DNA from: Thiomargarita sp.
Lineage (GTDB): Bacteria; Pseudomonadota; Gammaproteobacteria; Beggiatoales; Beggiatoaceae
Assembly (NCBI GenBank): GCA_020720115.1
Contig: DYPD01000003.1
Location: 1-62,571 of the forward strand
Direction: 5' to 3'
DNA length: 62,571 nucleotides
The notes beneath the pieces were generated by a model. It ran no database searches and was not told where the DNA came from. It saw only the letters and a program-made list of their open reading frames with translations. A program made the translations under genes and the position numbers. This document shows, piece by piece, positions 9,532-19,086 of this stretch; within the stretch, counting starts at the first letter, position 1, and every line of letters begins with the position of its first letter.

Positions 9532-10108
9532 ATACCACGCGAACGTCGTTTGCGGCTAATGCTTGCGTACCCGCAGTGGGGTTAAGATTGAAAGCGACTG
9601 TATTGTTATCGCCGCAAACCAATTCGACTGGACGAGAAATGCCTGCATAATTATCGCTGGCAACGCGCACTTCGCGTGAGCCAGTAGGTAATTTGGTAAA
9701 TTTTACTGAACCATCTCTACTGGTCACAGCATTTTGCTCACCGATGCTCACTGCAGCATTGCTAATCAGCGTACCATCTACCGCGTTACTGACCACCACC
9801 TGCAAGTTTGCACAGTTTGCGTCAGGATTATTGGCGCTGGTAATGCCCGCAGCGTTGGGCACTAGATGCAAGGTCAGAGGATCAAAATCAAAAGGCGCAT
9901 CGTAATAAACAGTGACTATTTGTCCGCGTCCACCAAAGGGGGCGGGCACTTCAACATCTACCCGGATGTTGTTAATTTGTACTGTATCTGCATCCACAGC
10001 AAAAGCCTGTACATTACTGAAATCTATGACGGTGCCTGCTGCCATTGCCTGACTCCCCAGCAACAGACCGATGGACACAGAGGTCAGCAGAGTTTTTAGC
10101 GTTTTCAT
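9512..10108 (-). pseudogene. 5' part of split secreted protein, signal peptide
   Basis: The front part of the interrupted secreted protein (198 codons). It has a clear signal peptide, MKTLKTLLTSVSIGLLLGSQ with AMA-A cleavage, then a beta-rich region and a carboxypeptidase-regulatory-like repeat (about residues 115-165, VVVSNAVDGTLISNAAVSIG). The last five residues and the TAA stop come from the inserted element: the native frame runs to RVVL and then enters the inverted end. GGGAGA precedes the ATG at 10108. A truncated exported protein could still be made, but the C-terminal DUF2135-like domain would be missing. Intact relatives, if found, should be about 375 residues long. Confidence 0.82.
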
Positions 10109-10272
10109 TTGTCAATTCTCCCAATGCGAATAAACCACGAAGACAAGGTGTAGATTCTATTTACATAAGAAACTCACCAAATTGGGAAGAGGATAGAGCG
10201 CAAAACACTACTTATCCTTGCTTATGAAGTCTAGTTCAAAAAACCATTAAAGAAAGTGATACCAACAAAAAT

Positions 10273-11175
10273 TTATAGTTTTTGCAAAAGCGCCTTGGCT
10301 TCGCTCAAAACAAAGTGGCGAAAAGCGTCTGCAACCGCGGACAGGCGTTTTCCTCGACGGTGTACGACATACCAGTAGCGCCAAATGGGAAAAGATTTTA
10401 CATGTAAAATCACTAATTTACCCATCACCAGCTCCATATCTAGACTGTGGCGCGAAACAATACCTAAGCCCAATCCGGCTTGTACGCCCTGTTTAATGGC
10501 TTCGTCAGTGTTCATTTCCATGCCAGTGGAAAGGCGCAGGGCTTGTTCGCGGAAACAGCGTTCCATCGCAATGCGCGTTCCTGAGCCGCGCTCGCGCACG
10601 AGAAAAGTTTGATGTTCTAACTCGGCTAAAGGAATTTGCTCGCGTTGCGCCAGTGGGTGCTTGGGCGCAGCAATCATCACCAGCGGATTTTTCATAAAGG
10701 CTTCGGCAACTAAATCCAATTCCGCTGGCGGTTTGCCCATAATGACTATATCTACATCATTGTTTTCCAAGTGATTGAGCAGTCCTTGCCGATTGGTTAC
10801 ATCCAGCCGCACTTGGGTATGAGTCCAACGTTGATTAAATAAAGCTAAGAGGCGCGGGGCAAAATAGTTGGCTGTGGTGGCAACAGAAATGGTCAAGCGT
10901 CCGCCACCGCCTTTCAAATCTTCCATATGTTGCTTGGCTTCTGTCAGTTGGCACAAGATGGCTTGGGCGTAGCGCAAAAATTCTTCGCCCGCTTGGGTAA
11001 GAAACACCCGCTTGCCAAGTTGTTCAAACAGCGGCAAGCCAATGCTTTCTTCCAATTGTTTGATTTGTGCAGACACCGCTGGCTGGGTTAAATGCAGTTC
11101 TTCAGCCGCACGGGTGTAGCTCAAATGCCGTGAGACTGCTTGAAATACCGTGAGTTGACGCAAAGTGATGTGCAT
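10273..11175 (-). CDS. LysR-type regulator, CbbR-like
   Basis: A 300-aa LysR regulator. The N-terminal helix-turn-helix reads LRQLTVFQAVSRHLSYTRAA followed by LTQPAVSAQIKQLE and LPLFEQLGKRVFLT, close to CbbR proteins that control Calvin-cycle genes. The C-terminal two-lobe inducer-binding domain is complete. I chose the ATG at 11175 because the longer frame from a GTG at 11220 adds 15 residues not seen in the family. No cbb gene is nearby and the divergent neighbour is trpA, so the target may be distant or may include trpA. LysR identity is certain; the CbbR label is probable. Confidence 0.85.
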   Translation of the reverse strand: MHITLRQLTVFQAVSRHLSYTRAAEELHLTQPAVSAQIKQLEESIGLPLFEQLGKRVFLTQAGEEFLRYAQAILCQLTEAKQHMEDLKGGGGRLTISVATTANYFAPRLLALFNQRWTHTQVRLDVTNRQGLLNHLENNDVDIVIMGKPPAELDLVAEAFMKNPLVMIAAPKHPLAQREQIPLAELEHQTFLVRERGSGTRIAMERCFREQALRLSTGMEMNTDEAIKQGVQAGLGLGIVSRHSLDMELVMGKLVILHVKSFPIWRYWYVVHRRGKRLSAVADAFRHFVLSEAKALLQKL

Positions 11176-11413
11176 GTTTACCGACCAGGGCGTATAAATA
11201 GGGGGTGAAACTGAGCGCACTTAACAGCGGCAGTTGTTGGATAATCTTGCCTGAATGCAGGGGATTTCGGCTACAATATTAAACATTTTCCAGCACAACT
11301 TTACAGACTCTACTCGCCATAAACTGTATTTTTCACAGCCCGCATGGACGTTTGCTTAAGCCTCAAGGCGCAGTTTTTGGCAGACAAGGCAGAAAAACAC
11401 AAGGAATTTCATC

Positions 11414-12220
11414 ATGAGCCGTATCAGCGCGTGTTTCGCTCAACTTAAACAACAAAAACGTAAAGCCTTGATTCCTTTCATTACCGCTGGCGATCCGCAA
11501 GCGGAATTAACCCTGAGCTTAATGCAAGCCTTGGTGCAAGCGGGTGCGGATGTGATTGAACTGGGTGTACCCTTTTCTGATCCTATGGCAGACGGTCCCG
11601 TGATCCAACGTGCCAGTGAACGCGCTTTAGCCAATGCCGTGAGTTTAAGCTCGGTGTTAGACATGGTAGCGGCATTTCGCCAGCAGAACCAAACCACGCC
11701 AGTGGTGTTGATGGGCTATTTAAATCCTATGGAAATCATGGGTTATGCAGTGTTTGCTAAAGCCGCACAAGCGGCGGGTGTGGATGCGGTATTGACTGTA
11801 GATTTGCCGCCCGAAGAAGGCATTGAGTTTAATCAATTGCTGAAAGCGCATGATTTAGATAGTATTTTTTTGATTGCACCGACTTCTACCGAAGCCCGCA
11901 TCCAGCGCATTTGTGCGCAAGCCAGCGGTTTTATTTACTATGTTTCGCTAAAAGGCGTCACAGGCAGTCAAGCCTTAGACGTGGTGGCGGTGACAGATAA
12001 GCTGAAAATCGTGCGCCGCTACACGGATTTGCCGATTGGCGTAGGCTTTGGGATTCGGGATGCGCAAAGTGCGGCAGCGGTGGCAAGCGTGTCTGATGCG
12101 GTGGTGGTTGGCAGTGCGCTGGTGCGCTTATCCGAAACGGTTGCGCCAGAGCATTTGGCGGCAGAATTAGGTAAGTTGCTGGGCGGTATGCGCCAAGCAA
12201 TGGATGCGGCTGTCTGCTAA
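11414..12220 (+). CDS. trpA: Tryptophan synthase alpha chain
   Basis: TrpA cleaves indole-3-glycerol phosphate and passes indole to TrpB. The 268-aa product has family length and keeps the catalytic Glu in VIELGVPFSDPMADGP and the catalytic Asp in VDAVLTVDLPPEE, plus the phosphate-binding end GVGFGIRDAQSA and VVVGSALV. AAGGAA precedes the ATG. trpB is normally just upstream but is absent: the gene follows a divergent LysR gene. accD follows by 39 bases, the common proteobacterial trpA-accD order. Confidence 0.97.
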   Translation: MSRISACFAQLKQQKRKALIPFITAGDPQAELTLSLMQALVQAGADVIELGVPFSDPMADGPVIQRASERALANAVSLSSVLDMVAAFRQQNQTTPVVLMGYLNPMEIMGYAVFAKAAQAAGVDAVLTVDLPPEEGIEFNQLLKAHDLDSIFLIAPTSTEARIQRICAQASGFIYYVSLKGVTGSQALDVVAVTDKLKIVRRYTDLPIGVGFGIRDAQSAAAVASVSDAVVVGSALVRLSETVAPEHLAAELGKLLGGMRQAMDAAVC

Positions 12221-12259
12221 ACCTATTTTTACAACAAAAAACTAAATGGCTATAACACG

Positions 12260-13168
12260 ATGAGTTGGTTTGAAAAATTATTACCTTCGCGGATTCGCAC
12301 TGACGCAAAAACGCGCCGCACTGTGCCCGAAGGTATTTGGAGTAAATGCCCGGTGTGTCAGGCGGTTTTGTACCGTGCCGAGTTAGCCCGCAATCTGCAT
12401 GTTTGTCCTAAGTGCAATCACCATATGCGCATTTCTGGACGAGAGCGGCTAGAACATTTTCTGGATAAGGACAATCGTATTGAACTTGACGCAACCCTTG
12501 CGCCCGTTGATCGTCTGAAATTCAAAGATAGCAAAAAATACCGTGATCGTTTGTTACAAGCCCAAAAAACCACGGGCGAACCGGATGCGCTGATCGTAAT
12601 GCAAGGGCAAGTCTTGACCATCCCCTTAGTTGCCGCTGCCTTTGAATTTGGCTTTATGGGTGGCTCTATGGGCACTGTAGTGGGGGAAAAATTTACCCGT
12701 GCGGCAAATAGAGCCATGCAGAAAAAAATTCCCCTGGTGTGCTTTGCTGCCAGCGGCGGCGCACGGATGCAGGAAGCCTTGTTTTCGCTCATGCAAATGG
12801 CAAAAACCAGTGCCGTGTTGACGCGGATGCAGGAAAAATCTTTACCTTTTATCTCAGTGCTCACTGACCCGACGATGGGCGGTGTGTCTGCCAGTTTTGC
12901 CATGTTAGGCGATGTTCAGATTGGTGAACCAAACGCTTTAATTGGTTTTGCCGGACCGCGCGTTATTGAGCAAACTGTGCGAGAGACCTTACCCGAAGGC
13001 TTTCAGCGTAGCGAGTTTTTGCTAGAACATGGCGCAATTGACATGATTGTAGATCGCCGAGACATGCGTACTTGCATTGCCAACTTGTTATCCATGCTTA
13101 TGCGCTTGCCCCCGCCACAACAGCAAGATGAAGCAGAGGCTGAGGCTGTTGAGAGCGGCTCAGATTGA
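12260..13168 (+). CDS. accD: Acetyl-CoA carboxylase carboxyltransferase beta subunit
   Basis: AccD is the beta half of the carboxyltransferase that makes malonyl-CoA for fatty-acid synthesis. The 302-aa product carries the four-cysteine zinc ribbon (CPVC near residue 31 and CPKC near residue 52) and the crotonase-fold signatures [20 protein letters not shown] and [12 protein letters not shown]. The gene ends in an acidic tail ([12 protein letters not shown]). It lies 39 bases after trpA. folC, often next in this order, is not present. Confidence 0.97.
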   Translation: MSWFEKLLPSRIRTDAKTRRTVPEGIWSKCPVCQAVLYRAELARNLHVCPKCNHHMRISGRERLEHFLDKDNRIELDATLAPVDRLKFKDSKKYRDRLLQAQKTTGEPDALIVMQGQVLTIPLVAAAFEFGFMGGSMGTVVGEKFTRAANRAMQKKIPLVCFAASGGARMQEALFSLMQMAKTSAVLTRMQEKSLPFISVLTDPTMGGVSASFAMLGDVQIGEPNALIGFAGPRVIEQTVRETLPEGFQRSEFLLEHGAIDMIVDRRDMRTCIANLLSMLMRLPPPQQQDEAEAEAVESGSD

Positions 13169-13367
13169 TGCGCATATAAGAAAAAAATCAGCAGCCCTGA
13201 ACATTATGTGATAGGTTTATAACCGAACTGCTTGCAATTATCCCTTTAAGGGCTTTATGTTTGTCTAACATCAAGTTATCTCGGTTTCTTCAGGTAATAA
13301 AATCCTTGTGCATAGTAAAGAAGATGATTCCAGAACCCAGGCATAGACACGAACCATAGGCAACCTC

Positions 13368-13736
13368 GTGGATATTCATGAATTTGTTGGCAAAATGGCT
13401 GAACAGCACGCAAATCTGTTAAAAGTCATTGAGTTGCAAAACAATTCTATTCAGGCGTTGAATAACCGCCTGAATGCCGTGTCTGCTTCACAGCTTTTAA
13501 GCTTTGCTGTGTTGTTAGAATCAGGTGCGCAGATTGACCGCAGTAAAATTTCCTATCATCTGTGTAAGATGTTAGAAAATCCGCATATCAGCAGCAATCA
13601 ATACCTAGTAAACCAATTGCGTGAATTGTTAAAGATTTGTGAAGATCGTCAACCGCCCGCGACTAAACGCAAAGCGGCGCCCGATTGGTTTAAGGGCGTA
13701 GTGGAAGGCGGCTTGATGAAAAAAGAAGATGCTTAA
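13368..13736 (+). CDS. Hypothetical small helical protein
   Basis: A 122-aa frame starting at GTG (an internal ATG at 13395 is an alternative). No signal peptide or membrane segment is seen. The first half is predicted helical (HANLLKVIELQNNSIQALNNRL), possibly a coiled coil; the C-terminal end is lysine-rich (PPATKRKAAPDWFKGVVEGG). No family is recognised. It stands alone between accD and an oppositely oriented membrane-protein gene. Coding likelihood is fair because the frame fills the space and ends just before a terminator pair; the function is unknown. Confidence 0.6.
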   Translation: MDIHEFVGKMAEQHANLLKVIELQNNSIQALNNRLNAVSASQLLSFAVLLESGAQIDRSKISYHLCKMLENPHISSNQYLVNQLRELLKICEDRQPPATKRKAAPDWFKGVVEGGLMKKEDA

Positions 13737-13760
13737 GCCGTTTGGCAAAACTCAAAAAAA

Positions 13761-13809
13761 ATGCTGCAAGTGAAACTTGCAGCAGGAAAAAACCAGGAGC
13801 AACCTGGTT
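13761..13809. terminator. Two adjacent hairpins, convergent terminator
   Basis: TGCTGCAAGT (13762-13771) pairs with ACTTGCAGCA (13775-13784), and AACCAGG (13791-13797) pairs with CCTGGTT (13803-13809). On the minus strand the first hairpin is followed by eight T, a good terminator for the 13835-14116 gene. It lies between two convergent genes. Confidence 0.75.
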
Positions 13810-13834
13810 ACAGCGTATAAAAGCCAACATTCTG

Positions 13835-14116
13835 TTACAGCAGCTGCATAAGGCTGGGTGATTTAGAAAGGGTCGGTTTGGTGGGTTTGCGTTCTATGCC
13901 GAATGCCTGGCTAAGCGATTTGCGCAGAAACCATAAAGCAACCGTCACCAGCGTCAATTTCAGTAGCAAAATCCCAAAAAATTCATAGTATTCTGCGGCA
14001 CTGGCAGGTTGTAAACCAAAATTCCACACAGCCAAACCCGCCAGCAATAAGACCCCTGTCCAAACCACTGCAAAAGCCAGGTTGCTGATAAGTGTTAGTA
14101 ATTGAATGCGTTGCAT
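13835..14116 (-). CDS. Small two-segment membrane protein
   Basis: A 93-aa protein with two hydrophobic segments (about residues 9-31 and 42-63) and a basic C-terminal tail (RKPTKPTLSKSPS). A start six codons further out overlaps the AAGGAG ribosome site, so the ATG at 14116, seven bases after AAGGAG, is the true start. No known family is recognised. It is divergent from the Ser/Thr kinase gene and followed by a terminator, so it is probably a single-gene unit. Confidence 0.7.
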   Translation of the reverse strand: MQRIQLLTLISNLAFAVVWTGVLLLAGLAVWNFGLQPASAAEYYEFFGILLLKLTLVTVALWFLRKSLSQAFGIERKPTKPTLSKSPSLMQLL

Positions 14117-14349
14117 GATAGAACTCCTTGTCATTTGCTTAAATATAGTGCGCAGTTAATGCTTAAGTGTTGCTAACGCAGAGCATATGCCAAAAATAAA
14201 AAATAAATTAAAATCAATGCTTTGTGTTTGTATTTGCGCGTGTTGCAGTTTTTTCGATTACACGAGTTAGCGAATTGCAAAGCAATCCAGAAAAAATTGA
14301 AAAAAATTGCAGAATGTGTCAATTTTTTTAGCCTGCAAAATGGCAAAAA

Positions 14350-16704
14350 ATGTCCTCAAATACCCCCTCAAACAATCCACCAATTACTCAACCTTTCTTT
14401 GCTTTTCAAGCGATTACTGAGCGCTTGCCGGAGTCTGTGCAAGGCTACATGCTGCCTGTTGTTGCGGGGAGTGACACGCCTGTTACAGTTCGCTACACAG
14501 GCGATCTTGCCCATCTGCAACACGCCTTGCCAACGTTGCAACTGATTGCTGGGCGTTACCAGCTTGCTGCCGTTACTTTGGGCGCACCGAGTGGCGAGGC
14601 GCAGGTGTATCAGGCATTGGATCAGCATCGGCAACAGGCTGTTGCACTCAAGTTGTATCACTATGATGCCACGCCAAAAGCCTCGGTTATCCAGCATTTA
14701 CAAGGGCTTGCGCATCCTAATGTGGTGACTTTGTATGATTATGGGCATTGGCAGGGGCGTTTTTTTGAAGTGATGGAGTTGTGCGCAGGCGGGGCTATGA
14801 GCGAGCAGATGCCTTTTACTCAAGCGCAATTGCAGGGGTATTTAGCAGGTATTAATCAGGGTTTGCAGTATTGCCATATGCAGGGCATAGTGCATCGAGA
14901 TATTAAACCCAATAATCTATTTTTCCGCGAAATAACGCACGAAAACGTGTTGATTGGCGATTTTGGCATCAGTTCTTATTTAGATCGCAGCGTGCGCGTA
15001 ACTCACAGTGCCGCACATTTAACCTTGGATTATGCCGCGCCAGAATTGCTTGATGGGCACGAGGTGAGCGAAAAAACCGATTATTACGCGCTGGGCATTA
15101 GCCTGATTCATTTGTTGTTAGGGCATTCGCCCTGGGTGGGTAAATCGCAAAACGACATTCTGGTTGCGCATTTACGCGGACGAGTGCCGCTACCGGACGC
15201 CTGTAGTGCCGATTTTTTGCGTTTACTGCGCGGCTTGACTTTGGTATCTGCCGAGCAGCGTTGGGGTTATGCGCAGGTACAAGCCTGGTTGCAGGGTGAC
15301 TCTGTGCCTTTGGCGCAACCTGAAACGCAAGTTTTTGCCGCCCAGCGTCCTTATCCTGGCTATCCGCCAGCACATACGCCCGCGCAATTGGCACAGGCAT
15401 TGGCGGAATTTGATGCGCTTAAACAGCTTTGTCGTGGCGACATTCGCCGTTGGGTGTTTGATTATTTTGACGCCACCACAGCGCAATATCTGGAGGCACT
15501 AGCAGCAGATTGCACCGCAGAAAAGCGTTCCGAGACGGATTTGCTCAAACGTCTGTTTTATGTCCTTGATGCAGAAGCCCCTTTGCAAGTTGGGCGGCAA
15601 CAAGCGCAAAATCTTCAGCAACTGGGCGATTTGTTGGTTGCCAGCGAACAGCAGGCAGTGTTGCAAAAAGACCTAGAAGCCTTGTTGTGGAACGGTACTC
15701 TGGCGACTTGGATTGAAGTCAAGCGGGTTGCCGGGTCGCGTACCGGAGAATTATTGGAGAAAATCAAGGCGTTGAGCGAACGCCTGCGCTTCAGTAAGTT
15801 TCGTGGCATCGCTTTGTTTGCCTTGCTTTACCGGCTTGATCCGCAACGACCTTTGCACCTCACACCTAAGCTTTCGGTGCAATCGCCTGGCGAGTTAAAA
15901 ACTCGGCTGGCACAGCATCCGAAAACCGCTCTGCCCGCCTTGCGTCAATTGTTTTACAGCAGACGCTTGGAAGAATGGATACAGGCAGCAAAATTTCCGC
16001 GTTGGCAAGCAATGCTGAAATTTTTAGCCGACACTCGCCAGCTTTATTTAGAACAGCAGGATATAGGCGCTTGGGCGGTGCGCTGGTATTTTCACCCTGA
16101 TTTGCCGTTTCCGTTTTGCGGACAAGCCGTCAAAAATCCCGCACAATTAGCGCGATTAATTGATAAAAATCAAGAAAATACCGCTGAAGGACGCAAATTA
16201 TTAAAACAAGGTTGGATTCGCGCTTGGCTAGTGGCAAGCGGTAAAATCGCCCAGCCAATAGAACTGGATCACGCCCTACTCAGCCCAGACAGCAATTGGC
16301 ACACTAAACTAGAAGCCGTGCTGCATTTGCTTGATCCCAGCCTGCCCTTGCCGCAACCTGCTGCGACGCCGCGAGTGCTGAATTTGGGACGCATCAGTCC
16401 AAAACAGCCGAAAAGCGTTCAATTACACATTCGCAACCAAGGGCGCGGCTATCTCAGCGGCGAAATCAGCTTGGCGCGGGATCGTCAAGGCATCACCTTA
16501 AGCCAATATGTCATTGAAGGCGAAGCACAAATTCAGGTAACCGTAGATGCTATGGGGCTACAGCCCGGTGGGCGCTACGCCAACAGCTTGCAGCTTCACA
16601 GCAATGGTGGCGAATTAAATGTGCCGCTGCATTTCAGCCTCAAAGCAGCTCCGGCTGCGCCCAATTTCTGGAATAAAATCAAACAATTGTTAGGATTAAG
16701 CTAA
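14350..16704 (+). CDS. Ser/Thr protein kinase with C-terminal Ig-like domain
   Basis: A 784-aa Hanks-type kinase. Catalytic features: an ALKLY lysine after the nucleotide loop, HRDIKPNN (His about residue 183), GDFGIS (Asp about 205) and APELL in the activation segment. A long helical middle follows (about 330-660), and the last 90 residues (RVLNLGRISPKQPKSVQLHI onward) look like an ASH/Ig-like beta-sandwich. No transmembrane segment is obvious, so it is probably cytoplasmic. The stop codon shares its last base with the start of gmk, so translation of gmk is likely coupled. Substrates are unknown. No partner phosphatase is next to it. Confidence 0.9.
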   Translation: MSSNTPSNNPPITQPFFAFQAITERLPESVQGYMLPVVAGSDTPVTVRYTGDLAHLQHALPTLQLIAGRYQLAAVTLGAPSGEAQVYQALDQHRQQAVALKLYHYDATPKASVIQHLQGLAHPNVVTLYDYGHWQGRFFEVMELCAGGAMSEQMPFTQAQLQGYLAGINQGLQYCHMQGIVHRDIKPNNLFFREITHENVLIGDFGISSYLDRSVRVTHSAAHLTLDYAAPELLDGHEVSEKTDYYALGISLIHLLLGHSPWVGKSQNDILVAHLRGRVPLPDACSADFLRLLRGLTLVSAEQRWGYAQVQAWLQGDSVPLAQPETQVFAAQRPYPGYPPAHTPAQLAQALAEFDALKQLCRGDIRRWVFDYFDATTAQYLEALAADCTAEKRSETDLLKRLFYVLDAEAPLQVGRQQAQNLQQLGDLLVASEQQAVLQKDLEALLWNGTLATWIEVKRVAGSRTGELLEKIKALSERLRFSKFRGIALFALLYRLDPQRPLHLTPKLSVQSPGELKTRLAQHPKTALPALRQLFYSRRLEEWIQAAKFPRWQAMLKFLADTRQLYLEQQDIGAWAVRWYFHPDLPFPFCGQAVKNPAQLARLIDKNQENTAEGRKLLKQGWIRAWLVASGKIAQPIELDHALLSPDSNWHTKLEAVLHLLDPSLPLPQPAATPRVLNLGRISPKQPKSVQLHIRNQGRGYLSGEISLARDRQGITLSQYVIEGEAQIQVTVDAMGLQPGGRYANSLQLHSNGGELNVPLHFSLKAAPAAPNFWNKIKQLLGLS

Positions 16705-17327
16705 TGCACACAGGTACACTGTACATCATCGCTGCCCCGTCTGGCGCGGGCAAAACTTCGCTGGTTAAAGCCTTATTGGAAAGCCTTGAAAATATTAAGG
16801 CTTCAGTCTCCTACACAACGCGCCCGCCGCGCCCTGGCGAAATCAATGGCACGCATTACAACTTTGTCGAACCCGCCGAATTTCACTCCATGTCGCACGC
16901 TGGGGTGTTTTTAGAACAGGCGCAGGTTTTCGATAATTTTTATGGTACGTCACGCCTATGGGTGGAAAAAGAATTGCATCGAGGACAAGATGTGATTCTG
17001 GAAATTGATTGGCAAGGAGCGCAGCAAATACGCTTGCAGAGGGCAGATACCCTAAGCATCTTTATCTTGCCGCCGTCCATCGCCGCTTTGCAGCAACGCT
17101 TGCAAGGGCGCGGACAGGACCAGCCTGCCGTCATTGCACGACGAATGCAGGATGCGCAAAGTGAAATGCAGCATTATATGGAATTTGACTACCTAGTGAT
17201 TAATGCAGATTTCAACGCCGCATTAGAGGATTTACAGGCAATTATCCGCGCCCGCCGCTTGTGTTTACCAATACAAGCGCAAAAATATGCAGAACAGTTA
17301 GAGCAAATGCTAGTTTTAGGCAGTTAA
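16704..17327 (+). CDS. gmk: Guanylate kinase
   Basis: Gmk phosphorylates GMP to GDP. The 207-aa product has the P-loop APSGAGKTSL (about residues 9-18), the GMP-binding SYTTRPPRPGEINGTHYNF stretch and VILEIDWQGAQQIR. The ATG lies in the TAATG overlap with the kinase gene, so there is no separate promoter in view and expression is probably tied to the kinase. In many proteobacteria rpoZ follows gmk; here a 355-base gap follows instead. Confidence 0.96.
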   Translation: MHTGTLYIIAAPSGAGKTSLVKALLESLENIKASVSYTTRPPRPGEINGTHYNFVEPAEFHSMSHAGVFLEQAQVFDNFYGTSRLWVEKELHRGQDVILEIDWQGAQQIRLQRADTLSIFILPPSIAALQQRLQGRGQDQPAVIARRMQDAQSEMQHYMEFDYLVINADFNAALEDLQAIIRARRLCLPIQAQKYAEQLEQMLVLGS

Positions 17328-17682
17328 ATGCAGCTTTATGCCGCCAATCTGACTGGTTTTACCATCTATCTTGGCAATAACCAGAGATAAGCTGACTCTA
17401 AGATAAGCTAACCGCTAAATACCAAGCTTGTTAAGCTTGGTATGTGCTTCGGTTTTGTGTCAAAATAGGGCGATTATGGGGTCGCTTTAGGTGGATTTGA
17501 TGGCTTTATCTATGCACTGACAAAACAAATAAGTTGTTGTTTTGTTAAAAAATAGTAAAATTGCGGCTCATAATTTGAACCCATTCTGAGCAACCCGCCA
17601 GGCAATTGCCTAACTGGTTGCAAGTTCTGGATAACACTCAAGTTTAATCTTTTTGACTTACTTCTTTTAAGGAGAAATTATC
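17328..17682. other. Intergenic region with perfect hairpin
   Basis: This 355-base gap carries an 11-base perfect hairpin, ATACCAAGCTT (17419-17429) and AAGCTTGGTAT (17433-17443), with a three-base loop and no T-run after it. It may be a weak terminator for gmk or an mRNA-stability element. The rest is probably leader and promoter for the secreted-protein gene; no further coding frame is seen. Confidence 0.5.
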
Positions 17683-18957
17683 GTGGATAAAGGTAAAGCA
17701 CAGGTTTCTAGCTTCGGCGGGAAATTTTTGAAAAAAAGAAATATCGTGTTAGCCAGTGCTCTGGCTAGCGTTTTAGGCTTAGGCGCTGTTTATGCGGCTG
17801 CAACCGGTGTTGAAATTGCCACGCAGAAAAGCACCATCAGCAATAAAGGAGAGGCAGGTGCTGGCACTGTGTTGAAGCTGTGGTTTAAAGATGCAAGCGG
17901 CAACATGACCACAACTGCTAATGCTTACACTGTCAAAATAGACAGCACAAACGATGCGGTCATTGCTGATTTTAGTTTTGCAATGGCAGCGGGTGAGCAT
18001 TCTACCACCCTGACCGTTGGCGGCGTTGCGCCAGCCGTGAGCGTTGCGGGTATTGGCAGCACCAAATTGATGGCAACTGCTACAGCAACAATAGCAGGCA
18101 CGATGAAATCTAGCGAAATTCCATTAACTGTCGTAGAAAAGTATCTTTCTGCTAGTTTTACCCCCAGTCTAAGTAACGACACTAGCATCGGCAAATTTGT
18201 CAAAATTACTCTGAAAGATAATGCGAATGCAGCAGTTTCTGCAGCTGCGACCGTTACTCACGTTGCTGGTGGCATTGGCAGCAAGCCTGTAGAAGTCGTT
18301 CCCGCAGCTATGATTGGCAATACCAATGGCAACCTGATGTTCAGCTTTAGAGAACCAACCGGTACTGTGAGCACTGTAGGTAATGAATACTATGTCGTGA
18401 GTAGCGCTGGTATAGGCGATGCCTTGATTGCGGGTGACGGTGATGTGAAAGCCGACATCGTAATTCCTGCAATGCCCGCACTGAAAGGCAAAGCCAATAT
18501 TACTGGCGGTGTTTCTAAGCAAGACAGCGTATTTGCTCCCCTGTTCCTCCCAGCTACTTCTGCAGTAACTTCTTTTAGCGAAACAGACCCTCTAAACATT
18601 AACATAGCGATCAAACCTGATACCGCTCATGTTGGTAAAGAAGTTAAGAAAATCATCGTAGCTGCTTATGTAGATATTTATGATGTAGTCGCAGGTTTAG
18701 ACTCTAACACGATCTTAGCTTGGACTTTAAGCTCAGACGGTGTGGCATTTACACCTTGGGATTGGAAAAGTGGCGCAGCACCAGGGTCTTACCAGACTAA
18801 GACACTGAATGGTGATACAGAAGCATTCCACATCCTTAGCGGTCCTTTAACTGGTTATGAAGGTATGTTCTTCTTCTTTGCTGGTTATCAATTGCCAGAC
18901 AATACTACTATCTTTAATGATACTATCGGTCAATTGCTGGTGACCCCTGCTCCATAA
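17683..18957 (+). CDS. Secreted beta-rich protein, unknown function
   Basis: A 424-aa exported protein starting with GTG behind AAGGAGAAATTATC. The N-terminus is basic (KFLKKRN), followed by a hydrophobic stretch and an AVYA-A cleavage site near residue 40, a long signal peptide. The mature part is rich in Thr, Ser, Val, Ala and Gly, lacks cysteine, and repeats a pattern like invasin or Ig-like domains (DSTNDAVIADFSF, TLKDNANAAVSAAATV). A strong terminator follows. It looks like a well-expressed surface or extracellular structural protein, which is inference. No family is recognised. Confidence 0.7.
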   Translation: MDKGKAQVSSFGGKFLKKRNIVLASALASVLGLGAVYAAATGVEIATQKSTISNKGEAGAGTVLKLWFKDASGNMTTTANAYTVKIDSTNDAVIADFSFAMAAGEHSTTLTVGGVAPAVSVAGIGSTKLMATATATIAGTMKSSEIPLTVVEKYLSASFTPSLSNDTSIGKFVKITLKDNANAAVSAAATVTHVAGGIGSKPVEVVPAAMIGNTNGNLMFSFREPTGTVSTVGNEYYVVSSAGIGDALIAGDGDVKADIVIPAMPALKGKANITGGVSKQDSVFAPLFLPATSAVTSFSETDPLNINIAIKPDTAHVGKEVKKIIVAAYVDIYDVVAGLDSNTILAWTLSSDGVAFTPWDWKSGAAPGSYQTKTLNGDTEAFHILSGPLTGYEGMFFFFAGYQLPDNTTIFNDTIGQLLVTPAP

Positions 18958-18982
18958 GTCATACGTTTTAAGCTGTAATCTC

Positions 18983-19013
18983 TAAAAACGGCGCTAAAAG
19001 CGCCGTTTTTTTT
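18983..19013 (+). terminator. Rho-independent terminator
   Basis: AAAACGGCGC and GCGCCGTTTT form a strong stem around a short loop, followed by a T-run, just after the secreted-protein gene. Confidence 0.9.
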
Positions 19014-19086
19014 GCGTGGCATGAGTTTTTCTGCAAATAGGCAGGGTAATCGCATTAAAATTGCGGGTGAAGGCTTGTCCTGTTTT

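Noticed and set aside
14222-14545. 107-codon plus-strand frame before the Ser/Thr kinase
   Set aside because: It overlaps the kinase start in another frame, lacks family features and has no clear ribosome site.
15098-15486. Minus-strand frames inside the kinase gene
   Set aside because: Shadows of a well-supported gene on the other strand.
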